64,000 nucleotides of DNA from Mailhella sp. GTDB lineage: Bacteria > Desulfobacterota > Desulfovibrionia > Desulfovibrionales > Desulfovibrionaceae. A program made the position numbers and the translations under genes. Below are positions 15,547-24,509 of the stretch, one piece after another. Position 1 is the stretch's first letter, and every line of letters starts with the position of its first letter. The stretch lies in assembly GCA_017408905.1 (NCBI GenBank), contig JAFQTU010000075.1, positions 1 to 64,000 on the forward strand. The letters run 5' to 3'. Below the pieces are notes generated by a model. The model was given only the letters and a program-made list of their open reading frames with translations. It had not been told where the DNA came from and made no database searches.

Positions 15547-16446
15547 ATGACAGTATTCCATTTCCTGGCCGCGGCCGCTGTGCTCACGTCTGCGCTGGCC
15601 TGCGCCATCCTTCCCTTCGTCGCCGTGTGGGACAGGCGGCTTGCCGTGGCGCGCCGCCGCTCCCTGTACGATAAGAGCGCCGGGCAGACCGAATCGCTGA
15701 CGGCGGTGCTCTCTGCGCTTTTCGCCTGCGCAATGGGGGGCGACCTGCTCGCTGGCGGCGTTATCGACCGGCTCATGGTCGGCCCGTGGCGCATCCTTTG
15801 GGAAGGCATGGTGATGATAAGCGCCTTTGCCGCCCTCAGCGCCATCATGGTGCTCTATGCCAAGCGCGGCCTGCGCAATGCCTTCAGCGTGCTGAGCGGC
15901 CTTGCTTCTGCGGCTTCCGCCAGCCTCTGCGTGCTCCTTGTCTGGTCCTTCCTGTTCGGGGCCATGCGTGCCCCCGCTTCCAGCGCCGAGGATTTCGTGG
16001 TGGCCCTTGAAAGCATGAAGAGCGCGGATTTCGCGGTGTTCCTGCTGTTCTGCCTCGGCCTTGCCGCATCCGCCGCCTACGGCCTTGCCCTGTGCTGGCA
16101 TATCCTGCTCCGCCGCCGCGACGACTTCGGCCGCGACTACTACACCTTCACCCTCGGGATGCGCTCGCGCCAGGCTTCCTATGGCGGCCTTCTGCTGTCG
16201 ATGACGGCGGCCCTCCAGTATTCCCTGTATCCCAAGCTTGCCAAGGACTGGGCTCTTGCCCGCCTGCCCTTTGCCGGGGACTATGCCGAACTGGCCCTCA
16301 CCTGCGGCCTGCTCTGCCTGCCTGCGGCCTTTGCCCTGTGGTACTCCATGTCGCTCTCGGCCGTGCCCATGCAGAAGCGTTCCTACGCCTTCCTTTCCGT
16401 GCTCCTGATGGCCGCCGGTGCGTACTGCGCCCTGATCCGCATCTGA
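15547..16446 (+). CDS. Polytopic membrane protein, family not recognised
   Basis: A 299-residue hydrophobic protein. The start at 15547 follows GGAG with a five-base gap. About eight membrane segments are visible, for example VFHFLAAAAVLTSALACAIL, ILWEGMVMISAFAALSAIMV and YAFLSVLLMAAGAYCALIRI. Charged loops such as WDRRLAVARRRSLYDK and RRRDDFGRDYYTF separate them. No transporter signature or catalytic motif is evident. It diverges from the AsmA-like gene (148 bases between starts) and is a single-gene unit ending in the terminator at 16470. Function unknown. Confidence 0.75.
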   Translation: MTVFHFLAAAAVLTSALACAILPFVAVWDRRLAVARRRSLYDKSAGQTESLTAVLSALFACAMGGDLLAGGVIDRLMVGPWRILWEGMVMISAFAALSAIMVLYAKRGLRNAFSVLSGLASAASASLCVLLVWSFLFGAMRAPASSAEDFVVALESMKSADFAVFLLFCLGLAASAAYGLALCWHILLRRRDDFGRDYYTFTLGMRSRQASYGGLLLSMTAALQYSLYPKLAKDWALARLPFAGDYAELALTCGLLCLPAAFALWYSMSLSAVPMQKRSYAFLSVLLMAAGAYCALIRI

Positions 16447-16469
16447 GCACCCTTCTTACAGCTATGAAA

Positions 16470-16504
16470 AACGCTCCGGGCCGCTGAGGTTCGGAGCGTT
16501 TTTT
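16470..16504 (+). terminator. Terminator of the membrane-protein gene
   Basis: AACGCTCCG and CGGAGCGTT form a 9-bp stem with a 13-base loop, followed by TTTT, 24 bases after the stop codon. Confidence 0.8.
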
Positions 16505-16541
16505 CGTGGCGTCGTAAGGGGATAGGGGACAAGGTAAAGAA

Positions 16542-16571
16542 AAACGGCCAGAGCACGTACTCTGACCGTTT
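16542..16571 (-). terminator. tRNA-Arg terminator
   Basis: On the minus strand AAACGGTCAGAG and CTCTGGCCGTTT form a 12-bp stem with one G-T pair, followed by TTCTTT. It lies 10 bases beyond the tRNA-Arg 3' end. Confidence 0.85.
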
Positions 16572-16580
16572 CTTTTCCTG

Positions 16581-16657
16581 TGGTGCGCCCGGCGTGAGTC
16601 GAACACGCGGCCTACAGCTCCGGAGGCTGTCGCTCTATCCAGCTGAGCTACGGGCGC
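16581..16657 (-). tRNA. tRNA-Arg (CCG anticodon)
   Basis: A 77-base tRNA with acceptor GCGCCCG/CGGGCGC and encoded ACCA. The anticodon stem ACAGC/GCTGT holds loop CTCCGGA, giving CCG for arginine CGG codons. The upstream minus-strand sequence has TTGACA, a 17-base spacer and CATAGT, a plausible promoter. Confidence 0.96.
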
Positions 16658-16727
16658 AGTGAGGGCACTATGCCCTGAGGGAGCCGCCTTGTCAACGCTT
16701 TTCGCTGGCGGCTGAAGGGGGGCTTCC

Positions 16728-18053
16728 CTAGCGGCCCATGCCGTTCAGGAATTCCTTGTTGCTCTTTGTGCCTTTCATCTTGTCCAGCAGGAATTCCATG
16801 CTGTCGATAGGCGTCATGGGTGCGAGAATCTTGCGCAGTATCCACACGCGGTTCAGCACGTCGTCGCCGAGCAGGAGGTCTTCCTTGCGCGTGCCGGTGC
16901 GGTTGATGTCGATGGCGGGGAAGACGCGCTTGTCCGAAAGGTGGCGGTCCAGATAGATCTCGCAGTTGCCGGTTCCCTTGAACTCTTCGAAGATGACTTC
17001 GTCCATGCGGGAGCCGGTGTCGATAAGGGCCGTGGCGATGATGGTGAGCGAGCCGCCGCCTTCGATGTTGCGGGCCGCACCGAAGAAGCGCTTGGGCCGC
17101 TGGAGGGCGTTGGCGTCGAGGCCGCCGGAAAGCACGCGGCCGCTGGAGGGCGTCACCGTATTATAGGCGCGGCCGAGGCGGGTGATGGAGTCGAGCAGGA
17201 TGACCACGTCGCGCTTGCGTTCCACAAGGCGCTTGGCCTTTTCCAGCACCATTTCCGCCACCTGAACATGGCGCTGCGGCGGTTCGTCGAAGGTGGAGCT
17301 CACCACCTCGGCCTTTTTCACGGTGCGTTCCATATCCGTCACTTCCTCGGGACGTTCGTCCACGAGCAGGATGATGAGGTAGGCATCGGGATAGTTGGCG
17401 TTGATGGCGTTGGCTATGGTCTGGAGCAGTATGGTCTTGCCGGTGCGGGGCGGGGCCACTATAAGGGCGCGCTGGCCGCGGCCGATGGGGGACATGAGGT
17501 CGATGATGCGCGACGACATGTTCTTGGAATCGGTCTCCATGAGGAACTGCTTGTCAGGATAGACCGGGGTGAGATTGTCGAAAAGAACGAGGTGGCGGGC
17601 GTTTTCCGGGTTCTGGAAGCCTATCTCGTTGACTTTCACAAGGGCGAAATAGCGTTCGCCTTCCTTGGGCGGGCGTATCTGGCCGGAAACGCAGTCGCCT
17701 TTGCGCAGGTGGTAGCGGCGTATCTGCGAGGGGGAGACATACACGTCGTCCGGCCCGGCCATGTAGCTGCAAAGCGGGGAGCGCAGGAAGCCGTAGCCGT
17801 CGGGCAGTATCTCGAGCACGCCGTCGCTGTGGATGACGCCGTTCTGCGAGGAGCAGGCCTGGAGCAGGGCGAAGATGAGTTCCTGCTTGCGCATGGAACT
17901 GGCGTTCTCAAGCTGGTACTTTTCGGCAAGATCCATAAGATCCTGCATTTTCCTCGTCTTGAGTTCCGTGAGATTGAGGACGCTTTCCTCAGCGAGGGGA
18001 GCCTGCGCTTCCACTTCGGGTTCGACAGGAGCTTTACGCTTCCGTATGGGCAT
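16728..18053 (-). CDS. rho: Transcription termination factor Rho
   Basis: A 441-residue hexameric RNA helicase. The start at 18053 gives [14 protein letters not shown], a basic then acidic N-terminal extension; the longer upstream frame has no ribosome binding site. An N-terminal helical domain ([19 protein letters not shown]) precedes the primary RNA-binding OSB fold with DGYGFLRSP near residues 85-95. The ATPase core has Walker [13 protein letters not shown], Walker [17 protein letters not shown], the Q-loop [11 protein letters not shown] and the R-loop [20 protein letters not shown]. It threads along unstructured RNA and dislodges RNA polymerase. It sits alone between tRNA-Arg and pth. Confidence 0.98.
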   Translation of the reverse strand: MPIRKRKAPVEPEVEAQAPLAEESVLNLTELKTRKMQDLMDLAEKYQLENASSMRKQELIFALLQACSSQNGVIHSDGVLEILPDGYGFLRSPLCSYMAGPDDVYVSPSQIRRYHLRKGDCVSGQIRPPKEGERYFALVKVNEIGFQNPENARHLVLFDNLTPVYPDKQFLMETDSKNMSSRIIDLMSPIGRGQRALIVAPPRTGKTILLQTIANAINANYPDAYLIILLVDERPEEVTDMERTVKKAEVVSSTFDEPPQRHVQVAEMVLEKAKRLVERKRDVVILLDSITRLGRAYNTVTPSSGRVLSGGLDANALQRPKRFFGAARNIEGGGSLTIIATALIDTGSRMDEVIFEEFKGTGNCEIYLDRHLSDKRVFPAIDINRTGTRKEDLLLGDDVLNRVWILRKILAPMTPIDSMEFLLDKMKGTKSNKEFLNGMGR

Positions 18054-18195
18054 AGAAAACCGCCGAGAGTAAGGGGAGAAAAGAGATGCCGTGCATCCGG
18101 CAGAAGGGCCTGGATACGGCCGCAAGGGAAGGGGGAGGGGCCGCACAGATTGCGGCACTCCTGAAGTTCATAGCTGTTTTTTACGCCAATAGCAA

Positions 18196-18226
18196 GCGCC
18201 GCACGGCTTTTGGGGCTATGCGGCGC
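18196..18226 (-). terminator. Hairpin after pth
   Basis: GCGCCGCA and TGCGGCGC form a GC-rich 8-bp stem just past the pth stop codon. The T run on the minus strand is poor, so it may be a Rho-assisted or processing hairpin. Confidence 0.5.
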
Positions 18227-18234
18227 AGGCGTTC

Positions 18235-18837
18235 CTATTTCTTTTTCGTGTTGGCAACATTGATGGCGCGTTCCGGCCCGTCCACCGTGAAGCGTATGAT
18301 GGCGTCGAGCACGTCGGGGAAGGCCTTTTCCATGGCGTCCTTGTCCGGCCCGAAGAAGTGGCCCAGCACCCACGATGTCACCTGTTCGCGGTCCTGCGGC
18401 TTGCCCACGCCCACGCGCAGGCGGTAGAAATCCGGCGTGCCAAGGCGCTGCTGTATGGACTTGATGCCGTTGTGGCCTGCCGCGCCGCCGCCCTTCTTGA
18501 GCTTGAGGCGGCCGGGTTCGAGGTCCAGCTCGTCGTGTACCACAAGGAGCTGTTCGGGCTTGAGCTTGTAGTACGCCATGATGGGCTGCACAGCGTCGCC
18601 GCTAAGGTTCATGAAGGTCTGCGGTTCGGCCACCAGCCACGTTCCGCCGCCGGGGATGAACACGCGCCAGAGCAGGGCGTTGAACTTGGCGCCGGAAAGC
18701 TGTTCCGGCCTGCGCCCGTTGCCGCGCTCCGCTTCCTCAAGGAGCATCTGCACGGCCATGAAGCCGATGTTGTGGCGCGTGCCCTGATATTTGGCGCCGG
18801 GATTGCCGAGGCCGACGATGATACCGTTCAGATCCAT
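18235..18837 (-). CDS. pth: Peptidyl-tRNA hydrolase
   Basis: A 200-residue protein of the bacterial Pth family, which releases tRNA from peptidyl-tRNAs dropped by stalled ribosomes. The family signature is intact: GLGNPGAKYQGTRHNIGFMA carries the conserved asparagine and catalytic histidine, PQTFMNLSGDAV the second asparagine, and VHDELDLEPGRLKLKKGGG with AGHNGIKSI the third motif. The C-terminal lid ends with basic residues. It is upstream of rho in the same direction with 181 bases and a hairpin between, so it is likely a separate unit. Confidence 0.97.
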   Translation of the reverse strand: MDLNGIIVGLGNPGAKYQGTRHNIGFMAVQMLLEEAERGNGRRPEQLSGAKFNALLWRVFIPGGGTWLVAEPQTFMNLSGDAVQPIMAYYKLKPEQLLVVHDELDLEPGRLKLKKGGGAAGHNGIKSIQQRLGTPDFYRLRVGVGKPQDREQVTSWVLGHFFGPDKDAMEKAFPDVLDAIIRFTVDGPERAINVANTKKK

Positions 18838-19004
18838 GCTGTTTTCCAGAAAATGATGTTGCGGGGAAAGCCGAATGTGCGGCAGAGAAGCAGAGCTGTC
18901 AAGCCCTGATGCCGGTTGGGAAAGACGTTCTTGGCAAGCGGCGGTTCTGGTGATACAGGAAGGGGGCGCGGAACGATTCCGCAGAAAAAGAGCAGGAGAA
19001 TCCT

Positions 19005-19907
19005 ATGCCCGATCTGTACCGTCTCGACATCATGGTGAATGAAGAAGATTTCCCGCTGGCGCAGGCCCTTGTGGCCGAAAGCGCTGAAATGGGCTGGGAA
19101 GAGGAATCCCTGCCCACGGGTGATATGCTCCTGCGCGTGACCTGCGAGGCCGAGGCCGAACGCGAAGCCCTTGCCGCAGAACTGGCCGCCGCCCTTCCCG
19201 CCGCCGAACTCAGCCGGGAATTCATCCCGGATCAGGACTGGCTGGCCAACTGGCGAAGCTACTTCACCCCTGTGGAAGCCGGTGAATTCCTTATCCTTCC
19301 CCCGTGGATGAAGGAGGAAGACCCCAAGGGCCGCACGGCTGTGGTCATCGAGCCCAAGTCCGCCTTCGGCACGGGCCATCACCCCACCACGACCATGTGC
19401 CTCGACGCTATCACCCGCCTGCATAAGGCCGGTGTGCTCAAGCCCGGGCAGACTTTCCTCGACATGGGCACGGGTACGGGCATACTCGGCATAGGCTGTG
19501 TGAAGCTGGGCCTTTCCGGCTTCGGCGCTGATATCGACCCGCTTTCCATCAGCAATTCCATCGAGAACTGCGAGATGAACGGCGTCGGCGCGGAATTCGA
19601 GATACAGGAAGGCAGTGTGGATCTGGTGGAAGGCCGCCAGTTCGACGTGGTCATCGCCAATATCCTTGCCGGGCCGCTCAAGGAAATGGCCCCGGCGCTC
19701 CTGCCGCTGGTCAGGCCCGGGGGATGCCTCATCCTTTCCGGCTTCCTTGCGGTGCAGGTCCCCGGTATGCTGGAAGCCTACGCTTCCATGGGCGAACCCC
19801 AGCAGATACGCACGGCCTCCCTTGCCAGCGACCCCACCCGCTCCGCCACGGCGGAACAGCCCGAAGCCGACGACTGGGTATGCTTCTTCTGGCCGAAGCT
19901 CGATTAG
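19005..19907 (+). CDS. prmA: Ribosomal protein L11 methyltransferase
   Basis: A 300-residue SAM-dependent methyltransferase of the PrmA family, which trimethylates ribosomal protein L11. The N-terminal substrate-recognition domain (about 1-80) is followed by the PrmA motif FGTGHHPTTTMCL, the SAM loop FLDMGTGTGILGIG near residue 155 and the NPPY-like motif VVIANILAGPL. AGGAG lies six bases before the ATG. It diverges from pth, and an intrinsic terminator shared with the convergent radA follows. Confidence 0.95.
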   Translation: MPDLYRLDIMVNEEDFPLAQALVAESAEMGWEEESLPTGDMLLRVTCEAEAEREALAAELAAALPAAELSREFIPDQDWLANWRSYFTPVEAGEFLILPPWMKEEDPKGRTAVVIEPKSAFGTGHHPTTTMCLDAITRLHKAGVLKPGQTFLDMGTGTGILGIGCVKLGLSGFGADIDPLSISNSIENCEMNGVGAEFEIQEGSVDLVEGRQFDVVIANILAGPLKEMAPALLPLVRPGGCLILSGFLAVQVPGMLEAYASMGEPQQIRTASLASDPTRSATAEQPEADDWVCFFWPKLD

Positions 19908-19924
19908 CACGTTGATATGATATG

Positions 19925-19964
19925 AGAAAAGCCGATGTTCCCGCGATGGGAGCGTCGGCTTTTC
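19925..19964. terminator. Bidirectional terminator between prmA and radA
   Basis: GAAAAGCCGATG and CGTCGGCTTTTC form a 12-bp stem (one G-T pair) between two convergent genes, with A-rich and T-rich flanks on both sides. Confidence 0.85.
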
Positions 19965-19983
19965 TTGTGGGGAAATGAGGGGG

Positions 19984-21333
19984 CTAGCCCTTCCTGAACA
20001 GCATTTTCTGAAGTTCGGCTACGGTGGCCACGCCCCGGTATTTCTTGTCGCCGGGGCAGATGATAGGCGTGTAGCCAAGGCGCTGGGCCTGCGTCATGCG
20101 GATGTCATGGCTGGACACCGGGCGTATCTGGCCGTTGAGGTCCACTTCGCCCCAGAGCACACAGCGTTCGGGAAGCGGGATATCGTAGAAGGAAGAGAGC
20201 AGGGCCGCCACGAGGGCGAGGTCGAGCCCCGGTTCCTGAAGGCGCATACCGCCGCCGACCTTGGCGTAGATGTCCACCTGCCCGAAATTGAGGTGCAGGC
20301 GCTTTTCCAGCACGGCGATGAGCAGGTGCAGGCGGTTCACGTCGAAGCCGAGGCCTGTGCGGCGCGGGATGGAAAGGTAGCTCCGCGTTGCCAGGGCCTG
20401 TATCTCCACGGCAAAGGGGCGCTGGCCGTCCACCGCCATGACCACGGCCGTGCCGCTCAGGGCCGTGTCGCGTGCGCCGAGGAAGAAGGTGGAAGGATCT
20501 TCCACTATTTCAAGGCCTTTCTGCACCATGCGGAAGATGAGCAGTTCCTGATTGGGCCCGAAGCGGTTCTTGAGCACGCGGAGCATACGGAACATCTCGC
20601 GTCGGTCGCCCTCGAGGGATATCACGGTATCCACCAGATGTTCGAGCAGGCGCGGCCCGGCAAGCGTGCCGTCCTTGGTCACATGGCCCACGAGCACCAG
20701 CGTGGTGTTGGAGCGCTTGCACCGCTCCACCAGTTCCGTGGAAACGGCGCGCACCTGACTGACGTTGCCCGGCAGACCTTCCGCGCTGTCGGAAGCGAGG
20801 GTCTGCACCGAGTCCACGATGAGCAGGGCCGGAGCGGATTCCGGGTTCTCCAGAAGGGGGAAGAGGTCTTCCACACGGCTGGTGGAAACGGCAAGGAGCG
20901 CATCAGAGAGTACGCCGAGGCGTTCGGCGCGGCTCTTGATCTGCGGAAGGGATTCTTCGCCGCTGGCGTAGAGCACGGTGCGCCCTTCGCGGGCCACGGC
21001 CCCGGCAAGCTGGAGCAGGAGCGTCGATTTGCCTATGCCCGGTTCGCCGCCCACGAGTATGGCCGCACCGGGCACGAAGCCGCGCCCGAGTATGCGGTCG
21101 AGGGCGTCGAGCCCTGTGCCGAAGGCCGAATGGTCGTGGCTGGAAACGTGCGAGAGAGGCTGGATGCGACTCGACGGGGAAACGATCCTGCCCGCCTGCT
21201 TTGCCGTGGAGGCCTGCGCCACGCGGGTCATCTCCAGCGTGTTCCATTCATGGCATTTGGGGCATTGCCCCTTCCACTGGGCGCTCTGCGCACCGCAGGA
21301 CGTGCAGACATAGACTTCGCGTACTTTGGGCAT
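19984..21333 (-). CDS. radA: DNA repair protein RadA/Sms
   Basis: A 449-residue RecA-like branch-migration helicase. The N-terminal C4 zinc finger CTSCGAQSAQWKGQCPKCHE is followed by Walker A GGEPGIGKSTLLLQL near residue 95 and Walker B ALLIVDSVQTL. The RadA-specific LKNRFGPNQE motif lies near 245, and a Lon-protease-like C-terminal domain begins near 290 (GTAVVMAVDGQRPFAVEIQA). It helps process recombination intermediates. It is in the same direction as rpiB upstream, but a terminator-like hairpin separates them. Confidence 0.97.
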   Translation of the reverse strand: MPKVREVYVCTSCGAQSAQWKGQCPKCHEWNTLEMTRVAQASTAKQAGRIVSPSSRIQPLSHVSSHDHSAFGTGLDALDRILGRGFVPGAAILVGGEPGIGKSTLLLQLAGAVAREGRTVLYASGEESLPQIKSRAERLGVLSDALLAVSTSRVEDLFPLLENPESAPALLIVDSVQTLASDSAEGLPGNVSQVRAVSTELVERCKRSNTTLVLVGHVTKDGTLAGPRLLEHLVDTVISLEGDRREMFRMLRVLKNRFGPNQELLIFRMVQKGLEIVEDPSTFFLGARDTALSGTAVVMAVDGQRPFAVEIQALATRSYLSIPRRTGLGFDVNRLHLLIAVLEKRLHLNFGQVDIYAKVGGGMRLQEPGLDLALVAALLSSFYDIPLPERCVLWGEVDLNGQIRPVSSHDIRMTQAQRLGYTPIICPGDKKYRGVATVAELQKMLFRKG

Positions 21334-21370
21334 GGCAGGCTCTGGGTTCGGTGTTGTGGCACGGATACGA

Positions 21371-21396
21371 AAAGACGGAGGGGGGCCTCCGTCTTT
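21371..21396 (-). terminator. rpiB terminator
   Basis: AAAGACGGAGG and CCTCCGTCTTT form an 11-bp stem with a 4-base loop, directly after the rpiB stop codon on the minus strand. Confidence 0.8.
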
Positions 21397-21413
21397 CCAA
21401 GCTCAGTGACGTA

Positions 21414-21845
21414 TTATTTGTCGAAAAGGTTGATGCGGCGCAGATGGCGGCCGCCTTCGAACGGGGTGGAAAGGAAGATATCCACCATGTCGGCGGCGAT
21501 GCCCTGACCCGTGACGCGTTCGCCAAGGCAGATGATGTTGGCGTTGTTGTGGGCGCGGGCGTAGGAGGCGTGGAATTCGTTGGTGCACACGGCGGCGCGG
21601 ATGCCGGGAACGCGGTTGGCGGCCATGCTCATGCCGATGCCGGTACCGCAGACGAGGATGCCGAGGGCCTCTTCGTTCTTGAGCAGGGCGTCGGTCACGT
21701 CACGGGCCTTGAGGGGGTAGTCGCAGCTTGCAGGGTCGGCAGGGCCGAGGTCATGCACGTCGTGGCCCTTGGATTTCAGGTGCTGGACAAGGAAGGTTTT
21801 CAGGTTGAAGCCGCCGTGGTCGGAAGCGATGTAGATGGTGCTCAT
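21414..21845 (-). CDS. rpiB: Ribose-5-phosphate isomerase B
   Basis: A 143-residue RpiB/LacB-family sugar isomerase that interconverts ribose-5-phosphate and ribulose-5-phosphate in the pentose phosphate pathway. The start at 21845 follows GGAGAAGGAC. Motifs include the substrate loop IASDHGGFNLK, the active-site cysteine in GILVCGTGIGMSMAANR near residue 65, the RAAVCTNEFHASYARAHNNA motif and the C-terminal GGRHLRRI. It follows the lipoprotein gene by 38 bases, so it probably ends the rpoH-TPR-lipoprotein-rpiB transcription unit. Confidence 0.96.
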   Translation of the reverse strand: MSTIYIASDHGGFNLKTFLVQHLKSKGHDVHDLGPADPASCDYPLKARDVTDALLKNEEALGILVCGTGIGMSMAANRVPGIRAAVCTNEFHASYARAHNNANIICLGERVTGQGIAADMVDIFLSTPFEGGRHLRRINLFDK

Positions 21846-21883
21846 GTCCTTCTCCGAATGGTTATGCGTGCGGTTCTGCCGCA

Positions 21884-22678
21884 TCAGTCAAGCGAATACA
21901 CTGTGAAGCCGGCGGGAATGTGCAGGCCGGTAGCCTGCATACTGCCTGCGGGGCGGCGCTCCTTGACAAGGAGCACCAGACGATGTTCCCCGGCTTCGCC
22001 TTCGATATGGCCCGAAAGCCTGACGGGGAGGCCTCTGTCGTCAAAACGTATTTCCATGTCCCAGCCGTTCTGCTCTTTCCAGCGTACCGGCAGGGCGTTT
22101 TCGTCGAGCGTGAGTTCGGCGTGACCGTTTTTCGTCTTATAGCGATAGACGATGCCGCCGCCCTCCTGCGTTTCGTATCGTTCAGGCCGGGGCGCGTCAA
22201 GAGCGGAGAAAAGCCGCCCGGCAAGAAAGTCGTTCAATTTCTGCACGCCAAGGGGAAGGGAGAGCCCGAGGAGCTTCTGCAGGTTCCAGTCGGAAGAACT
22301 GCCCACATAGATGCGGCCTTCCTTGGGCAGGATCAGGGTCATCCTGCCGTCGGCAAAGCGCATCTTGCCCACGGAACCGCCTATGCCCGCGCCTATCTCC
22401 AGACGTATGGTCCGCTCTGCCAGGGTGTCGGCCTTTTCCGGCGTCTCCTCAGGGAGTTCGGACCAGAGCGTGTAGGTGACGCGCTTGGTCGCCTCGGAAG
22501 GGCCGAAGCGCAGACTGCCGGAAAGCACGTCGTAGGAACCGGCGCCCGAGTTGAGGGCCGCAAAGGCCTGCCAGCGTTCGGAAGCACTGCCTTCCGGGAT
22601 GAGGGGCTGGCCTTTCTGCGCGCATCCGGCAAGGGCCAGAAGGGCGAGGCAGAGGATGGAAAGGAGAAAGTTTTTCAT
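21884..22678 (-). CDS. Outer-membrane-type lipoprotein, LolB-like
   Basis: A 264-residue lipoprotein with a signal peptide ending in lipobox LAGC at residue 19. The mature part alternates strands in the manner of the LolA/LolB half-barrel: SYDVLSGSLRFGP, RTIRLEIGAGIGGSVGKMR, and the C-terminal WDMEIRFDDRGLPVRLSGHI. Asp20 is absent after the cysteine (Ala-Gln follow), so by the +2 rule of enterobacteria it would go to the outer membrane. Its start overlaps the TPR gene stop as ATGA, so the two are coupled. LolB-like is a fold guess from pattern and context, not a firm assignment. Confidence 0.6.
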   Translation of the reverse strand: MKNFLLSILCLALLALAGCAQKGQPLIPEGSASERWQAFAALNSGAGSYDVLSGSLRFGPSEATKRVTYTLWSELPEETPEKADTLAERTIRLEIGAGIGGSVGKMRFADGRMTLILPKEGRIYVGSSSDWNLQKLLGLSLPLGVQKLNDFLAGRLFSALDAPRPERYETQEGGGIVYRYKTKNGHAELTLDENALPVRWKEQNGWDMEIRFDDRGLPVRLSGHIEGEAGEHRLVLLVKERRPAGSMQATGLHIPAGFTVYSLD

Positions 22679-24483
22679 AATTTTTTCAGCTTATTGCGGA
22701 TGCGTTCAGCGTCATCCTTCAAGTTATGCTTTAAGAAAATCTCAAGGGAGGCCTCATAGGCAAGGCGGGCTCCCTTGTCGTCGCCCTGCGTGTGGGCGAT
22801 GTCGCCGAAGTGCTCGAGCATGGTGGGGTCTTCCGAGCCGCTCTGGCGGCTGAGCTGGACGGCCCGCTGGATATGCGCCCATGCCTCTTCGATGCGCCCG
22901 AGCCTGAAACAGGCCCATGCCAGAGAGTCGATGATGAAATCGGCGTTCGGCTCGAGCTCTGCGGCTTTCTGCACCAGCTCCAAGGCCCTGTCGAGCTCGC
23001 GCCCGCTGTCGGCAAGGTTGTAGCCCACGAAATTGAGGGCCATAGCGTTGTTGGGGAAGCGCTCGATGACCTTTTCCATCAGGCGCATGGCCGTTTCCCG
23101 GTCACCCCGGAATTCCTGAAGCTGGGCGTACTGGAAGTTCAGGCCCTCGTTGTCGGGATAGCCTTCGAGCGCCTTGCGCAGGGTAGCGTCGGCCTCGTCG
23201 AAGCGCTTCAGCCTGACGAGCAGTTCGCCCTTGAGGGTGAGGGGCTGGAGATCGCCGGGGTTGAGGCGGTGCACTATCTCCACGGCCTCGAGCGTCTCGG
23301 GAAAGCGCTTGAGGTCGAAGAGGAGCTGTACCTTCATGCGCATGGCCTTGTCGTACTCTTCGCAGTCGTCCGGCACGCGGTCGAGCAGGGGGAGTATGCG
23401 TTCGGGCTCGACACTGCTCTCGAACAGCAGGGCCGCATGGTAGAAGTACACGGCCCCGGGCATATCCGGTATCTTTTCCAGCAGGGTCAGGAATTTTTCG
23501 GCCTTGCCGACCTGCTTTTCCTCCATGAGCACGGTGAAGGCCGCCACGGCGAAGCGCAGGGGCTCGGCAGAATCCCCCACGACGTTCGCGGCCCTGTCGA
23601 GCTCGTCTTTAAGAAGGTAGTGGCGCAGGAGGAAGATGCGGGCGCTGCGGTTGTGCGGATTCTTGTCGAGCAGGCTGGCATAGATGTCTCTGGCTTCCTG
23701 CGGCCTTCCAAGGTCTTCAAGGGTGAGGGCGAGGAGCTGCCACGCCTCGCTGAAATCCTCGTCGGCCTTCACGGCCAGACGGAGCTGTTTTTCCGCATCG
23801 GCAAAGCGGCGCTCCGCGCTGAGGGACTGCGCATAGGCGAAGCGTATCTGCGGGGTGAGCTTGTCTTCGGGGATGGAGGTGAACACGCTCATGGCCTTCT
23901 GGGGCTGGCCGCCCCGCATCAGGGCAAGGGCCAGTTCCGCCTGCGCCTTGGCGTCGCCGGGATGCCGCCTGGCGAAGCCTTCCAGCAGGGCCAGCGCCTC
24001 TTCGGTCTTTTCCGACTGGATGAGCAGGTCGGCGCGAAGGGCCGCAAGGGGAAGGTCTTCGGGAAAGAGGGCGGAAGCCTTTTCCACAAGTTCCCATGCG
24101 CTTTCGCCCTGTTCGTGGGAGAGGAGCCAGATAGAGGCGTCCATGAGGGCGGGGGATACCGTGCCTGCGTTCTGCCCCCGTGCAAGGGAGAGGAGCGTGC
24201 CTGCGCTTTCCAGAATGGCGTTGCCGTCGTTCTTTCCCAGAGCCCGGCTGAGCTTGAGCTGGGCGAAGATGAGTTCGGCGCCGGGGGAGGCTTTAGCCTG
24301 AAGCTGTTCCGCGCTGAGGAAGTTCACCATGCTGGCAGAAACGAGGGTCTGCTGGGCGGCCCCGGTGGGGGAGCACCCGGCATGGAGAAGCGTGGCCGAC
24401 AGCGCCGAGACCACGAAAAGGCGCCGTGGGCAAAGGGAAGTCGCCTTGCGGCGGAAGAAAGAACGCATGCGGAACTCTGCCAT
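22675..24483 (-). CDS. Tetratricopeptide-repeat lipoprotein
   Basis: A 602-residue protein. The N-terminus has a basic stretch and a hydrophobic signal ending in HAGC near residue 37, suggesting a lipoprotein. The remainder is a superhelix of TPR units, about 10-14 of them. Typical blocks are AWQLLALTLEDLGRPQEARD, LNFVGYNLADSGRELDRALE and SLAWACFRLGRIEEAWAHI. TPR arrays act as protein docking surfaces. The gene follows rpoH by 26 bases and overlaps the LolB-like lipoprotein gene, so the pair probably works at the envelope, perhaps in outer-membrane protein or lipoprotein assembly. The specific partner is unknown. Confidence 0.85.
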   Translation of the reverse strand: MAEFRMRSFFRRKATSLCPRRLFVVSALSATLLHAGCSPTGAAQQTLVSASMVNFLSAEQLQAKASPGAELIFAQLKLSRALGKNDGNAILESAGTLLSLARGQNAGTVSPALMDASIWLLSHEQGESAWELVEKASALFPEDLPLAALRADLLIQSEKTEEALALLEGFARRHPGDAKAQAELALALMRGGQPQKAMSVFTSIPEDKLTPQIRFAYAQSLSAERRFADAEKQLRLAVKADEDFSEAWQLLALTLEDLGRPQEARDIYASLLDKNPHNRSARIFLLRHYLLKDELDRAANVVGDSAEPLRFAVAAFTVLMEEKQVGKAEKFLTLLEKIPDMPGAVYFYHAALLFESSVEPERILPLLDRVPDDCEEYDKAMRMKVQLLFDLKRFPETLEAVEIVHRLNPGDLQPLTLKGELLVRLKRFDEADATLRKALEGYPDNEGLNFQYAQLQEFRGDRETAMRLMEKVIERFPNNAMALNFVGYNLADSGRELDRALELVQKAAELEPNADFIIDSLAWACFRLGRIEEAWAHIQRAVQLSRQSGSEDPTMLEHFGDIAHTQGDDKGARLAYEASLEIFLKHNLKDDAERIRNKLKKL

Positions 24484-24509
24484 GATGATCCTTGCGGCGG
24501 CAAGCCTTA